Positions 35,300 through 46,372 of a stretch of 64,000 nucleotides of DNA are shown piece after piece (positions within the stretch are counted from its first letter, which is position 1; each line of letters starts with the position of its first letter). The stretch is from Gordonia rhizosphera NBRC 16068. Lineage in GTDB: Bacteria; Actinomycetota; Actinomycetes; Mycobacteriales; Mycobacteriaceae. The position numbers were made by a program, and so were the translations under genes. The notes under the pieces are model-generated. The model saw only the letters and a list, made by a program, of their open reading frames with translations. It was not told the origin of the DNA and did no database searches. Location: positions 1 through 64,000 of the forward strand of contig NZ_BAHC01000046.1 of the NCBI RefSeq assembly GCF_000298195.1, read 5' to 3'.

Positions 35300-36727
35300 T
35301 CAGAGGATGGGCGCGGGGCTGTAGGCGGCGGCGTCGGGATACTGGGCGATGAGCTTTTCTGCGGCCGCGACGACGTCGGCGACCTGCTGTTCGGCAGCAC
35401 CGACGAACGCCTTCTTGTCGGCCAACGCCTCGTCGAGCTGTGCCCGGTCGAGCGGGATGCGGTCGTCGGCGGCCAGACGATCGAGCAGATCGGGTTCGCG
35501 TCCCTCCTCGCGCATGGCGAGTGCGACGGCGACCGCGTTCTCCTTGATCGCCTCGTGCGCGGTCTCGCGGCCCACGCCCGCGCGGACCGAGGCCATCAGC
35601 ACCTTGGTGGTCGCCAGGAACGGCAGATAGCGGTCGAGTTCGTTGGCGATCACCGCCGGGTAGGCGCCGAACTCGGCGAGCACGGTCAGGAACGTCTCCA
35701 TCAGACCGTCGATGGCGAAGAACGCGTCAGGCAGGGCCACGCGGCGCACCACCGAGCAGAACACGTCACCCTCGTTCCACTGCGCTCCGGCGAGTTCGGC
35801 GGCCATCGAGCTGTACCCGCGCAGCACGACCTGCAGCCCGTTGACCCGCTCGCAGCTACGGGTGTTCATCTTGTGCGGCATCGCCGAGCTGCCCACCTGC
35901 CCGGGTTGGAAACCCTCGGTGACCAGTTCGTGGCCGGCCATCAGCCGGATGGTGTGGGCCAACGACGACGGGCCGGCACCCAGCTGCACCAGCGACGACA
36001 CGACATCATGGTCGAGCGAGCGCGGGTACACCTGGCCGACCGAGGTCAGCGACCGCGCGAAGCCGAGGTGATCGGCGACGCGGGCCTCGAGGTCGGCGAG
36101 TTTCGCGGCGTCACCGCCGAGCAGGTCCAGCATGTCCTGGGAAGTGCCCATCGGGCCTTTGATGCCGCGCAGCGGATAGCGGTCGATGAGTTCACGCACC
36201 CGGGTCAGCGCGATCATCAGCTCGTCGGCGGCACTGGCGAACCGCTTTCCCAGTGTGGTGGCCTGCGCGGCGACGTTGTGGCTGCGCCCGGCCATCACCA
36301 CCGTGGAGTACTGGGCCGCCCGCTCGACGATGCGCGCCAGCATCGCGACCCCGTGGGCGTGTACGTATTCGAGCGAGCGCAGGATCTGCAGCTGCTCCAC
36401 GTTCTCGGTGAGGTCGCGGCTGGTCATGCCCTTGTGGACCTGTTCGTGGCCGGCGAGATCGTTGAACTCCTCGATCCGGGCCTTCACGTCGTGGCGGGTG
36501 ACGCGCTCACGAGCGGCGATGGAGTCGAGGTCGATCTGGTCGACGACCTTCTCGTAGTCCTCGATCGCGGTGGCGGGCACATCGATCCCGAGATCCCGCT
36601 GCGCCTTGAGCACCGCGATCCACAGCTGGCGTTCGAGGACGATCTTGTGGCGCGGCGACCAGATCTCGGCGAGGTCGGCGGACGCATACCGGCTGGCCAG
36701 GACGTTGGAGATGACAGGCTTGGGCAC
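35300..36727 (-). CDS. purB: Adenylosuccinate lyase PurB
   Basis: 475 residues, fumarase/aspartase superfamily. Signature GQVGSSAMPHKMNTRSCERV (mobile catalytic Ser loop) and KGMTSRDLTENVEQLQ, MAGRSHNVAAQATTLGKRFA (general-acid His region) are present. It removes fumarate from SAICAR and adenylosuccinate, and so serves both IMP and AMP synthesis. The start is GTG. It is a single gene bounded by the 35.2-kb terminator. Confidence 0.95.
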   Translation of the reverse strand: MPKPVISNVLASRYASADLAEIWSPRHKIVLERQLWIAVLKAQRDLGIDVPATAIEDYEKVVDQIDLDSIAARERVTRHDVKARIEEFNDLAGHEQVHKGMTSRDLTENVEQLQILRSLEYVHAHGVAMLARIVERAAQYSTVVMAGRSHNVAAQATTLGKRFASAADELMIALTRVRELIDRYPLRGIKGPMGTSQDMLDLLGGDAAKLADLEARVADHLGFARSLTSVGQVYPRSLDHDVVSSLVQLGAGPSSLAHTIRLMAGHELVTEGFQPGQVGSSAMPHKMNTRSCERVNGLQVVLRGYSSMAAELAGAQWNEGDVFCSVVRRVALPDAFFAIDGLMETFLTVLAEFGAYPAVIANELDRYLPFLATTKVLMASVRAGVGRETAHEAIKENAVAVALAMREEGREPDLLDRLAADDRIPLDRAQLDEALADKKAFVGAAEQQVADVVAAAEKLIAQYPDAAAYSPAPIL

Positions 36728-36790
36728 GAGGACAGTCTAGGACGTGCCTCAGTCGCACCACATCTGCCACCCGACACACACGACCTCAGG

Positions 36791-37210
36791 TCACACGGCC
36801 CAGCATGCCCACGCGGACCCGTGGCCCTGATGGACGGGTACCACGGCGATCGGTCCGGTGACACCGCCCTGCTTCGCATACAACTGTCGACTACCCATCT
36901 GACGGGGCACCCAGCGGATGGTCGCGATCGCACCCTCGGCCATCGCCGACCCGATGAGCTGTTCCGGCCCGCCGGCGGCATTCCGCTCCCAGAACGTCAC
37001 CTGGCCGGAAGCGTTCACCGGCACCGTCAGGTCATACAGACAACCCGTGCCGTAGACCACGGAGGAGAACGGCACTCCCGCGTCGACCTGGCCGACCGGT
37101 GCCGCGGCCGCAGTGCCGGCCGGCAACGTCAGGATCGCGGCCGCCCCGACGGTCACCGACACCGACAGCACGAAACGCCGCACACAGCGTTCCACCACGG
37201 TTCCCCACAT
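36791..37210 (-). CDS. Small secreted protein of unknown function
   Basis: 139 residues. The N-terminus RCVRRFVLSVSVTVGAAAILTLPAGTAAAA is a signal peptide with an Ala-x-Ala cleavage site near residue 36. The mature ~100 residues (VDAGVPFSSVVYGTGCLYDLTVPVNASGQVTFWE) suggest an Ig-like beta sandwich with two Cys (GTGCLYD and SAWACWAV) that could form a disulfide. ATG at 37210 is preferred because GGGGGAG lies 8 nt upstream; a GTG at 37249 overlaps the TetR stop. I do not recognise the family. Confidence 0.7.
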   Translation of the reverse strand: MWGTVVERCVRRFVLSVSVTVGAAAILTLPAGTAAAAPVGQVDAGVPFSSVVYGTGCLYDLTVPVNASGQVTFWERNAAGGPEQLIGSAMAEGAIATIRWVPRQMGSRQLYAKQGGVTGPIAVVPVHQGHGSAWACWAV

Positions 37211-37245
37211 CGTCAACACTCCCCCTTCATTCGACCGTTGATCGA

Positions 37246-37842
37246 TCACCCGTCGCGCGGCGCCAGGACGTCGATGACCTCGTGCAGGGCGTCCCGGGCC
37301 GCGGCGTAGGGCGTGCCCTGCCGCATGCCGAGCGCACCGACGACCGCGCCGTCCTCGAGGGCGATCAGCTGTCCGACGTGCACCGGATCGGCCTTGCGAA
37401 ACGACTTGTGTAACACCTCGGAGTGCATCTCCGAGAGCAGCACCCGCCGATCGATGACGACGTCACGCAGGCGCGGGTGCCGAGCGGCCAACGCGATGGT
37501 CTCATAGCGCGCGGCCAGTGTCTGGATCGTGGTGTCGGGCCCGACGAACACCTCGGCGAGCGCATCGGCGGTGGCCGACCCTCCGCGTCGTCGTCGGGGT
37601 AGCGCGTCGCGGCGGGCCGCGATGCAGTCCTCGTCGTTGCGGTACACGCAGGCGGCCGCCTCGGCCATCAGATCCTCGAGCGATCCGAAGTAATAGGTCG
37701 TCGACGCCAGCGGCAATTGGGCACGCTCGGCGACGGCCCGATGACGCACCGCGTCGAAGCCACCCTCCAGCAACAATGCTCCAGCGGCCTCGATGAGCCG
37801 AGACCGCCGGCGCAGTCCCTTCGGGGTCGCCGCCGAAGTCAT
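37246..37842 (-). CDS. TetR-family transcriptional regulator
   Basis: 198 residues: an N-terminal HTH RRRSRLIEAAGALLLEGGFDAVRHRAVAERAQLPLASTTYYFGSLEDLMAEA (about 10-60), with the recognition helix LASTTYYFGS. The C-terminal ligand domain is divergent and holds a basic stretch (RRRRGGSATADALAEVFVG). The ATG at 37842 follows the usual TetR start; upstream residues of the longer frame are non-coding. It is upstream of the secreted-protein gene on the same strand and divergent from a nucleoside deaminase across 140 bp. Confidence 0.85.
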   Translation of the reverse strand: MTSAATPKGLRRRSRLIEAAGALLLEGGFDAVRHRAVAERAQLPLASTTYYFGSLEDLMAEAAACVYRNDEDCIAARRDALPRRRRGGSATADALAEVFVGPDTTIQTLAARYETIALAARHPRLRDVVIDRRVLLSEMHSEVLHKSFRKADPVHVGQLIALEDGAVVGALGMRQGTPYAAARDALHEVIDVLAPRDG

Positions 37843-37982
37843 GGAAACATGCTGCCAGGGGGTTTGCCCGCACGGGTCGATTTGGGAAAAGCCGTGGTGG
37901 CACCGCAGGATTCGCCTGAATCGCCACCGGCGAGCCATCTTCTGTGCCGCCATGCGAGGGCCGCGCGTGCGACGATGCGGTC

Positions 37983-38453
37983 ATGGACGACATAGCGCTC
38001 CTGCAACGCGCGGTCAAACTCGCCGCGGCCGCCCGGGCCCGTGGCGACCACCCATTCGGCGCGTTGCTCGTCGACGCCGACGGCGGGATCGTGCTGGAGG
38101 CACAGAACACCGTGTCCACCGATCGCGATCCGACCGGTCACGCCGAGACCAATCTGGTCCGCCTCGCGGGGCGACGGTTCCGCCCGGACGAACGAGAGTC
38201 GATGACTCTGTACACGAGCACGGAGCCCTGCGCGATGTGTGCCGGCGCGATTTACTGGGCGCGGATCTCGACGGTCGTGTTCGCACTGAGCGAGTCAGAC
38301 CTGTTGTCGATAACCGGCGCCGACCCGGAGAATCCGACCCTCGATCTACCATGTCGGGAGGTGTTCGCGCGTGGTGCGCATCCGACGACGGTGCGCGGGC
38401 CTTTCGCCATCCCCGCCGCCCGCGAGGTCCACGTCGGCTTCTGGCGGCCGTGA
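37983..38453 (+). CDS. Zinc-dependent nucleoside deaminase
   Basis: 156 residues, cytidine/deoxycytidylate deaminase fold. Zinc and catalytic motifs are complete: HAE at 53-55 (His ligand, catalytic Glu) and PCAMC at 82-86 (Cys83, Cys86). GDHPFGALLVD and ISTVVFALSESD place it near guanine deaminase/tRNA adenosine deaminase-like enzymes. It deaminates a purine or pyrimidine base or nucleoside; the exact substrate is unresolved. It converges on the SDR gene with a 23-bp gap. Confidence 0.88.
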   Translation: MDDIALLQRAVKLAAAARARGDHPFGALLVDADGGIVLEAQNTVSTDRDPTGHAETNLVRLAGRRFRPDERESMTLYTSTEPCAMCAGAIYWARISTVVFALSESDLLSITGADPENPTLDLPCREVFARGAHPTTVRGPFAIPAAREVHVGFWRP

Positions 38454-38476
38454 TCTGACCAGATCGAGCGAGGTCG

Positions 38477-39382
38477 TCACGCGAAGTAGTGGCCCGAGTC
38501 GATGTCCTCGATCAGTCCTGGCTGCTGCGGTTTCCAGTCCATCAGTTCGCGGGTGATCGCCGCGGACGTCGGGTTGTCGACCGAGACGAACGAGGCGAGG
38601 AATCCGAATGCGGCCTGCGCGTCGTCGGGGCCGACCGAGGTCGCCGGGATGCCGAGTCCCTGACCGATCGCCTCGGCGATCTGTCGGAACTCCACTGCCT
38701 CGTCGCCCACCGCGTGCAGTCGGGTTCCCGCGGGCGCCGACTCGAGCGCCAGACGGTACAGATGCGCGGCATCGCGGGTGTGGACGGCGGGCCACCGGTT
38801 GGTGCCATCACCGGGGTACCCGGCGAACCCGTTGTCACGGGCGAAGCCGATCAAAGCCGGCACGAACCCCTGGTGGTCGAGGTCACTGTGCACCGACGGT
38901 GGCAATCGGAGCACCGAGGACCGGACACCGCGGTCGGCCAAAGCGATGATCGCGTTCTCGGCGTCGATGCGGTAGCCGCCCGCGAAGGCGTCGGATTCGG
39001 TACCGGCTCTGCCGGTGATACCCATCGTCGCGAGGAGCAGAGTGCCCGAGGTACCGACCAACGGTTTGCCCGAGCCGGCTAGCGCATCCCCGATGGCCCG
39101 GATGGCCGCGAGGTCGGCGGTGGCGGCGGACGCGAGGTCACCCGACTGCATCAGGTCGTGTTTGAACGCCAGATGGATCACGCCGTCCGCGTCTGCAGCT
39201 TCGACGGCCAAACCGTCGAGATCGTCGAGATCACCCCGGCGCACCTCGGCACCGAGGTCGGCCACCACCGCGGCCGACGTGCCGGACCGGGCGAGCCCGA
39301 CGACCTCGTGACCGGCGGCCAGCAGTTCGGGAATGACCGCCGACGCCACATGTCCGGACGCACCCGTTACGAATACCCGCAT
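38477..39382 (-). CDS. NAD-dependent epimerase/dehydratase-family (extended SDR) protein
   Basis: 301 residues: Rossmann start VFVTGASGHVASAVIPELLAAGHEVVGLARS, VRRGDLDDLDGL, and VHTRDAAHLYRLALE later. The central catalytic YxxxK is not obvious (GGYRIDAENAI), so it resembles the atypical-SDR group that may reduce or bind rather than epimerise. It is divergent from a TetR gene across a 123-bp region with several TGATGTCA boxes, so it is that regulator's probable target. Confidence 0.83.
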   Translation of the reverse strand: MRVFVTGASGHVASAVIPELLAAGHEVVGLARSGTSAAVVADLGAEVRRGDLDDLDGLAVEAADADGVIHLAFKHDLMQSGDLASAATADLAAIRAIGDALAGSGKPLVGTSGTLLLATMGITGRAGTESDAFAGGYRIDAENAIIALADRGVRSSVLRLPPSVHSDLDHQGFVPALIGFARDNGFAGYPGDGTNRWPAVHTRDAAHLYRLALESAPAGTRLHAVGDEAVEFRQIAEAIGQGLGIPATSVGPDDAQAAFGFLASFVSVDNPTSAAITRELMDWKPQQPGLIEDIDSGHYFA

Positions 39383-39423
39383 GAGATTCTCCTTCGCTCG
39401 GCGTTGTCACGCCTCGAGCAGCA

Positions 39424-39491
39424 GTGATGTCAGTGGTGATGTCACCTTCTGACATCACCAACCGTACGCCTGATGTCAGGTCCTGTCATCA
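39424..39491. promoter_or_regulatory. Cluster of TGATGTCA boxes (TetR operators)
   Basis: Five half-sites: TGATGTCA at 39425 and 39437, its inverse TGACATCA at 39450, TGATGTCA at 39471 and the variant TGTCATCA at 39484. The second and third make a perfect inverted repeat with 9-bp arms (39436-39444 and 39450-39458) and 5-nt spacer; the last two make one with 9-bp arms, one mismatch, and 3-nt spacer. All lie between the divergent SDR and TetR genes. Confidence 0.75.
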
Positions 39492-39505
39492 CGTATTCTC
39501 GACGG

Positions 39506-40075
39506 GTGGGACGATGGCCGACGGGATCACGCGAGCGCCTCCAGGGGGCGGCTCTCGCACTGTTCGTCGAACGTGGCTACGACGAGACGTCGGTGGCCGA
39601 CATCGCCGCACGCGCAGGGGTCACCGAACGCACGTTCTACCGCCACTTCGGCGACAAGCGAGAGGTCCTGTTCGACGGCGGACACAGCCTCGAGAACGCC
39701 ATCGTCGAGAGCCTCGCGTCATGCCCACCCGATCTGCCACCCCTGGATGCGATCGGCCAAGCCCTCGATCACGCCGCCGCGCGGTTCTTCGATGACCCTC
39801 GATTACCGTTTGCGCGCGAGCGACAGTCGGTGATCGGCGCGAATCCCGAACTCCAGGAACGAGAGTCACTGAAGATGACGTCGCTCACCGCAGCGGTGTC
39901 ACGGTGCCTGCAGACCAGAGGGTCCGATGAGACGACCGCACGCCTGGCCGCCGAGATGGGGATCGGAGTGTTCAAGGTGGCGTTCGCCTGCTGGGTCGCC
40001 CCCGGCAACACAGAGCCCCTCACCACCCACCTTCGCGAATCGCTCACGCGACTGCGCCGCGTCGCCGGACAATAG
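39506..40075 (+). CDS. TetR-family transcriptional regulator
   Basis: 189 residues. The HTH is RERLQGAALALFVERGYDETSVADIAARAGVTERTFYRHFGDKREVLFDG (about 8-57), with the classic recognition helix TERTFYRHFGDK. The ligand domain begins DAIGQALDHAAARFFDD. GTG at 39506 was chosen because an upstream ATG at 39473 lies inside the operator boxes. It probably represses itself and the divergent SDR gene. Confidence 0.88.
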   Translation: MGRWPTGSRERLQGAALALFVERGYDETSVADIAARAGVTERTFYRHFGDKREVLFDGGHSLENAIVESLASCPPDLPPLDAIGQALDHAAARFFDDPRLPFARERQSVIGANPELQERESLKMTSLTAAVSRCLQTRGSDETTARLAAEMGIGVFKVAFACWVAPGNTEPLTTHLRESLTRLRRVAGQ

Positions 40076-40121
40076 TAGTCGAAGTCACACTGCCGACGGC
40101 CCGTGAACGCCTTGCCGCCAG

Positions 40122-40137
40122 ATACCCCCTAGGGTAT
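40122..40137 (+). promoter_or_regulatory. CsoR/CstR-type operator 1
   Basis: ATACCC-CCTA-GGGTAT, extended by a further pair to GATACCC/GGGTATC. This is the first of three sites sharing ATACCC-N4-GGGTAT, the form of operator bound by CsoR/RcnR-family repressors. It lies 50 bp before the MMPL start. Confidence 0.8.
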
Positions 40138-40156
40138 CGTCAGCGGCCATACAGGG

Positions 40157-40172
40157 ATACCCCCCTGGGTAT
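40157..40172 (+). promoter_or_regulatory. CsoR/CstR-type operator 2
   Basis: ATACCC-CCCT-GGGTAT, 35 bp centre to centre from operator 1 and ending directly before the GGAGAGGA ribosome site of the MMPL gene. Binding here would block transcription start or early elongation. Confidence 0.78.
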
Positions 40173-40186
40173 ACGGAGAGGAACTC

Positions 40187-42678
<2,492 letters not shown>

Positions 42679-42711
42679 TTCACCGCAACAACCGGAGAGA
42701 AAGGACCGAAC

Positions 42712-43122
42712 ATGCAGCTCGGATACACCACCACTCTGCAGACCACCTTCGACGAGGCGGTCACCCGCACCCGAGATGCGTTGGCCGAACAGGGTTTCGG
42801 TGTGCTCACCGAGATCGATGTGCAGGCCACGCTGAAGAAGAAGCTCGACGAGGACATGGAGCGCTACCTCATCCTCGGCGCATGCAACCCGACGCTGGCC
42901 CACGGCGCCCTCGGCGTCGACCGGCAGATCGGTTTGCTGCTGCCCTGCAACGTCGTCGTCCGCGACGATGCCGAGAACGCCGGAACCGTCATCGTCGAGG
43001 CGATGAACCCCGACATCATGGTGGCGGTCACCGATGCCCCGGGTCTGCCCGAGGTCGCGGCCAAGGCCTCGGAGAAGCTGCAGGCCGCGATCAGCGCGCT
43101 GTCGGCCACGGTGCCGAGCTGA
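42712..43122 (+). CDS. DUF302-domain protein
   Basis: 136 residues: LGYTTTLQTTFDEAVTRTRDALAEQGFGVLTEIDVQATLKKKL is the DUF302 N-terminal half, and YLILGACNPTLAHGAL with a conserved Cys (about residue 58) and LLPCNVVVRDD (Cys about 78) form the rest. Homologues often sit beside CsoR/CstR-type regulators and sulfur or redox genes; the biochemical role is unknown. It lies 33 bp after the sensor gene and 5 bp before the reductase gene, so one operon is likely. Confidence 0.85.
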   Translation: MQLGYTTTLQTTFDEAVTRTRDALAEQGFGVLTEIDVQATLKKKLDEDMERYLILGACNPTLAHGALGVDRQIGLLLPCNVVVRDDAENAGTVIVEAMNPDIMVAVTDAPGLPEVAAKASEKLQAAISALSATVPS

Positions 43123-43127
43123 ATCTG

Positions 43128-43748
43128 ATGTATCCGATGTCCGACCAATCCCACACGGTGGAGATCAACGTCGATCCACTGTGCCCGTTCGCCTGGGTGG
43201 CTTCACGCTGGCTGGACGGGGTCGCCGAGCGTCGCGGAGTCTCGGTGGCGTGGAAGCAGATGAGTCTCGCGGTCCTCAACGAGGGCCAGGAACTCGACGC
43301 CGAGCGCGCCGCGCGGATGGAAATCTCGTGGCGCGCTGGGCGACTGCTCGCCGCAGCCGCCGATGCATCCGACGTCAAGGATCTGTACATGGCGATTGGT
43401 CGACGTCTACACACCGAAGGACTCGAGTTCACCGACGAGCTCGCCCGATCCGCACTCGTAGAAGTCGGGTCTGATCCCTCGCTCGTCTCCGTGATGAACG
43501 ACGCGTCCCGCGACGATGCCGTCCGCAAGGCGCATCGCCTGAGCCAGGAGGCACTCGGGGGCACCGCGGGCACGCCGATCATCGTGATCGACGGCCGGGC
43601 GTTCTTCGGTCCGGTGCTCACCGAGATCCCTTCACCGTCGGAGGCCGACCGGCTCTTCGACGCCCTCACGACCCTGGCCGGAATCCCGGCCTTCGCCCAG
43701 ATGGAGCGGCCGATGGTCGGCCCTCCCAACCTCCAGGAGAATTTCTGA
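43128..43748 (+). CDS. DsbA-fold reductase, Rv2466c/mycoredoxin-2-like with CPFA active site
   Basis: 206 residues. VEINVDPLCPFAWVASRWLDGVAERRGV aligns with the Rv2466c start, whose active site is CPWC; here Cys19 is present but the second Cys is Ala (CPFA). MSLAVLNEG, YMAIGRRLH and GTPIIVIDGRAFFGPVLTEIP (cis-Pro loop) also match. Rv2466c is a mycothiol-dependent reductase, so this is likely a monothiol variant that resolves through mycothiol or acts as a transferase. An ATG three codons in is an alternative start. Confidence 0.83.
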   Translation: MYPMSDQSHTVEINVDPLCPFAWVASRWLDGVAERRGVSVAWKQMSLAVLNEGQELDAERAARMEISWRAGRLLAAAADASDVKDLYMAIGRRLHTEGLEFTDELARSALVEVGSDPSLVSVMNDASRDDAVRKAHRLSQEALGGTAGTPIIVIDGRAFFGPVLTEIPSPSEADRLFDALTTLAGIPAFAQMERPMVGPPNLQENF

Positions 43749-43749
43749 C

Positions 43750-43905
43750 ATGTGTTATCCGGTTCGCTGCAATGAATGCAACAAGGTGACGTGGTCGGGG
43801 TGCGGAATGCACGTCGATGACGTCAAGGCATCGGTCCCCCCGGCCCAATGGTGCTCGGGCCATGCCCCGGCATCCCAGGCTTCGGTGTACCGCCGACAGA
43901 GCTGA
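43750..43905 (+). CDS. 51-residue Cys-rich protein
   Basis: A short ORF directly after the reductase stop: MCYPVRCNECNKVTWSGCGM, then HVDDVKASVPPAQWCSGH and a short tail. Five Cys, with C-x2-C, C-x7-C and a C-x2-H end, give a probable zinc-knuckle. I recall a widespread actinobacterial family of similar short proteins (MCRPVxCxxCGKxTWxGCG), of unknown function. The ATG begins one base after the reductase TGA, so it is translationally coupled and part of the sensor operon. Confidence 0.7.
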   Translation: MCYPVRCNECNKVTWSGCGMHVDDVKASVPPAQWCSGHAPASQASVYRRQS

Positions 43906-43989
43906 CGCTGACCGGCGCATCGTCGGTTTCGGTGTCGCGGCGCCGGCTCGGTTCGAGCATGTCGCCAGGCGCCAGTAACCTGTTACCCG

Positions 43990-44964
43990 ATGAGCACCGA
44001 TCCGGCCACATCAACCCGCGGAGTTCATGATTCGACCGCGACCGACTCGCCCGACCGCTTGAGCGGCCGGGCGAGTCGTCGTTCGTTGTTGGTCGGCGGG
44101 ATGGGCGCGGCGCTGACCGGCGGACTGGCCGCGTGCTCGACGACACCGGCGGCCACGGTGGCGCCCCGCAACCTCGAGACCCGGGCCGCCGACGACGAGC
44201 TGCCCTCCGATACCAGCCCGGTTCCGTCGCCGGGTGGTCCTCCAGTGGTCACCGGGAGTTTCGTGTCGGCCAAGATGGGCGGCCGCGAGACGCGCTGGGC
44301 CGCCGTCCGCCCGTCGGGGGTGTCGGGACAGCTGCCCGTCGTCGTCGTGCTGCATGCACTCAACACCAACGAGAGGTCGATCTTCTCGTCGAAACTGGAC
44401 ATCCAGAGCGTCCTGCAGCGTTATGTCGACGCGGGCAACCCGCCGTTCGCGATCGCGGCGGCCGACGCGGGGCGGAACTACTTTCACCAGCGCGCCGATG
44501 GCACCGACGGTGCGGCAATGGTCCTCGACGAGTTCATCCCCATGCTGGCATCGAACGGCGAGCTGAACGTCTCCACCGAGCGGCTCGGCCTTTTCGGCTG
44601 GTCGATGGGCGGCTACGGCGCACTGCGGATCGGCGCGTTGCTCGGTTCTCCGCGGGTGGCCGCGATCGCGGTCAGCTCGCCGGCGCTATGGGCCGACCCA
44701 CGCAACTTCCCATCGCGCGCCTTCGACTCCTACGAGGACTACCAGGCGAATTCGCTGTTCGGCCGGCAGGAGGAGTTCGCGAAGATCCCGCTCCTCATCT
44801 CGATCGGTTCATCCGACCAGTTCTTCACCTACACACGGCAGTGGGCGGCCGGACTGCACCCGCCGGCCGCGTTCGGAACCTCGGCGGGCGGTCACACCAA
44901 CCGGTTCTGGCGCAGCGTGCTGCCCGAACAAGTCGAGTTCCTCGGACGCAACCTCGCCCGCTGA
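43990..44964 (+). CDS. TAT-exported lipoprotein esterase (alpha/beta hydrolase, antigen-85/esterase-D type)
   Basis: 324 residues. ASRRSLLVGGMGAALTGGLAAC is a twin-arginine signal with a lipobox; Cys49 would be lipidated. The hydrolase core has LPVVVVLHALNTNER, the nucleophile elbow RLGLFGWSMGGYGALRIGA, an acid region (LLISIGSSDQFFTY) and TSAGGHTNRFWR with the His. It is related to mycobacterial antigen 85/esterase-D folds and likely acts on acyl esters at the cell surface. It converges on purD with a 12-bp gap. Confidence 0.85.
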   Translation: MSTDPATSTRGVHDSTATDSPDRLSGRASRRSLLVGGMGAALTGGLAACSTTPAATVAPRNLETRAADDELPSDTSPVPSPGGPPVVTGSFVSAKMGGRETRWAAVRPSGVSGQLPVVVVLHALNTNERSIFSSKLDIQSVLQRYVDAGNPPFAIAAADAGRNYFHQRADGTDGAAMVLDEFIPMLASNGELNVSTERLGLFGWSMGGYGALRIGALLGSPRVAAIAVSSPALWADPRNFPSRAFDSYEDYQANSLFGRQEEFAKIPLLISIGSSDQFFTYTRQWAAGLHPPAAFGTSAGGHTNRFWRSVLPEQVEFLGRNLAR

Positions 44965-44976
44965 GGTCGCGTCGGC

Positions 44977-46230
44977 TCAGATGCTGATCTTGCCGTCGAG
45001 GGCCGCCTTACCGATGTCGGTGCGGTGGTGGGAGCCGGGCAACCTGATCTTCGCGATGCGCTCGTAGGCCTGCGCGCGCGCCTCCGCGAGATCCGCACCC
45101 GTCCCGACGACAGCCAGCACCCGTCCGCCCGACGACACGACCGCACCGTCGGCGTTGCGGGTCGTGCCGGCATGCAACACACCCTCTGCGTCGGCGCCGG
45201 TGATCACGTCCCCGACCCGCGGGGTGCCGGGGTAGTTCTCGGCGGCGACCACCACCGTGACCGCCGCGCCGTCGGACCACTCCAGCGGCGGCAGCTGATC
45301 GAGGGTTCCCGTCGCCGTCGCGTTGAGAGCTTGTCCCAGTGGTGATTTCAGCAGCGCCAGCACGGCCTGGGTTTCCGGGTCACCGAAGCGGCAGTTGAAT
45401 TCGACGACGGCGGGTCCGTCTTTGCCGATCGCGAGGCCGGCATAGAGCAGCCCGGAGAAGGGCGTACCGCGCTTCGCGAGTTCCGCCGCGACGGGTTTCA
45501 CGACGTCGTCGACGATCTGCCGGGTCACCTCGTCGGGCAGCCACGGCAGCGGGGTGTAGGCGCCCATGCCGCCGGTGTTGGGCCCGGAGTCGTTGTCGCC
45601 CACCCGTTTGTGATCCTGTGCGGGGATCAGCGGCACCACGTCCTCGCCGTCGACCAGCGAGAACAGCGACACCTCCGGGCCGTCGAGGAAGCTCTCGAGC
45701 AACACCGGATGACCGTTCTCGAGCAGTTCGGCCGCATGGTCGCGGGCCGCGGACCGATCCTCGGTGACCACCACGCCCTTGCCGGCGGCCAGGCCGTCGT
45801 CCTTGACCACCCAGGTCGGGCCGAACCGGTCCAGGGCGGCGTCGAGTTTGGCGGGGTTGTCGACGATCTCGCTGTGCGCGGTGCGAACGCCCGCCGCCGC
45901 CATCACGTCCTTGGCGAAGGCCTTCGACCCCTCGATCTGCGCGGCGGCCGCGTCCGGACCGAACGTCGCGAACCCCGCCTCCCGCAGCGCATCGGCGACG
46001 CCGAGGACCAGCGGCACCTCGGGTCCGATGACGACCAGGTCGGCCTCGACCCGCCGCGCCAGGTCGACGACCGCCGTCGGCGACGCGACGTCGACGGGAT
46101 GGTTGGTGGCGATCGTCGAGGTTCCCGCGTTGCCCGGTCCGACGTGGAGTTCGGTGACCGACGGGTCCTTCGATAGTCCGATGAGCAGGGCATGTTCGCG
46201 GCCGCCCGAGCCGATCACGAGTACGCGCAC
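44977..46230 (-). CDS. purD: Phosphoribosylamine-glycine ligase PurD
   Basis: 417 residues, ATP-grasp: [34 protein letters not shown] opens the N-domain, [15 protein letters not shown] is the ATP-grasp Gly/Lys loop, and [18 protein letters not shown] plus [17 protein letters not shown] give the PurD signature and metal site. It makes GAR from phosphoribosylamine and glycine, the second step of IMP synthesis. The start is GTG. It stands alone here rather than with purN/purM. Confidence 0.96.
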   Translation of the reverse strand: MRVLVIGSGGREHALLIGLSKDPSVTELHVGPGNAGTSTIATNHPVDVASPTAVVDLARRVEADLVVIGPEVPLVLGVADALREAGFATFGPDAAAAQIEGSKAFAKDVMAAAGVRTAHSEIVDNPAKLDAALDRFGPTWVVKDDGLAAGKGVVVTEDRSAARDHAAELLENGHPVLLESFLDGPEVSLFSLVDGEDVVPLIPAQDHKRVGDNDSGPNTGGMGAYTPLPWLPDEVTRQIVDDVVKPVAAELAKRGTPFSGLLYAGLAIGKDGPAVVEFNCRFGDPETQAVLALLKSPLGQALNATATGTLDQLPPLEWSDGAAVTVVVAAENYPGTPRVGDVITGADAEGVLHAGTTRNADGAVVSSGGRVLAVVGTGADLAEARAQAYERIAKIRLPGSHHRTDIGKAALDGKISI

Positions 46231-46372
46231 GGTGACGACTCTAGTGGGCAGGTCGTGGCTCTGCCCGTTCCTCCCCCAGAAGCCCGATCGTCCCCTTTCT
46301 GCAACCGGAGAGCGATCGGAATGTCGGGGGAAGTACCGATGGTGGGCCTAGAGTGAGGCCGAGGAGCCGACC

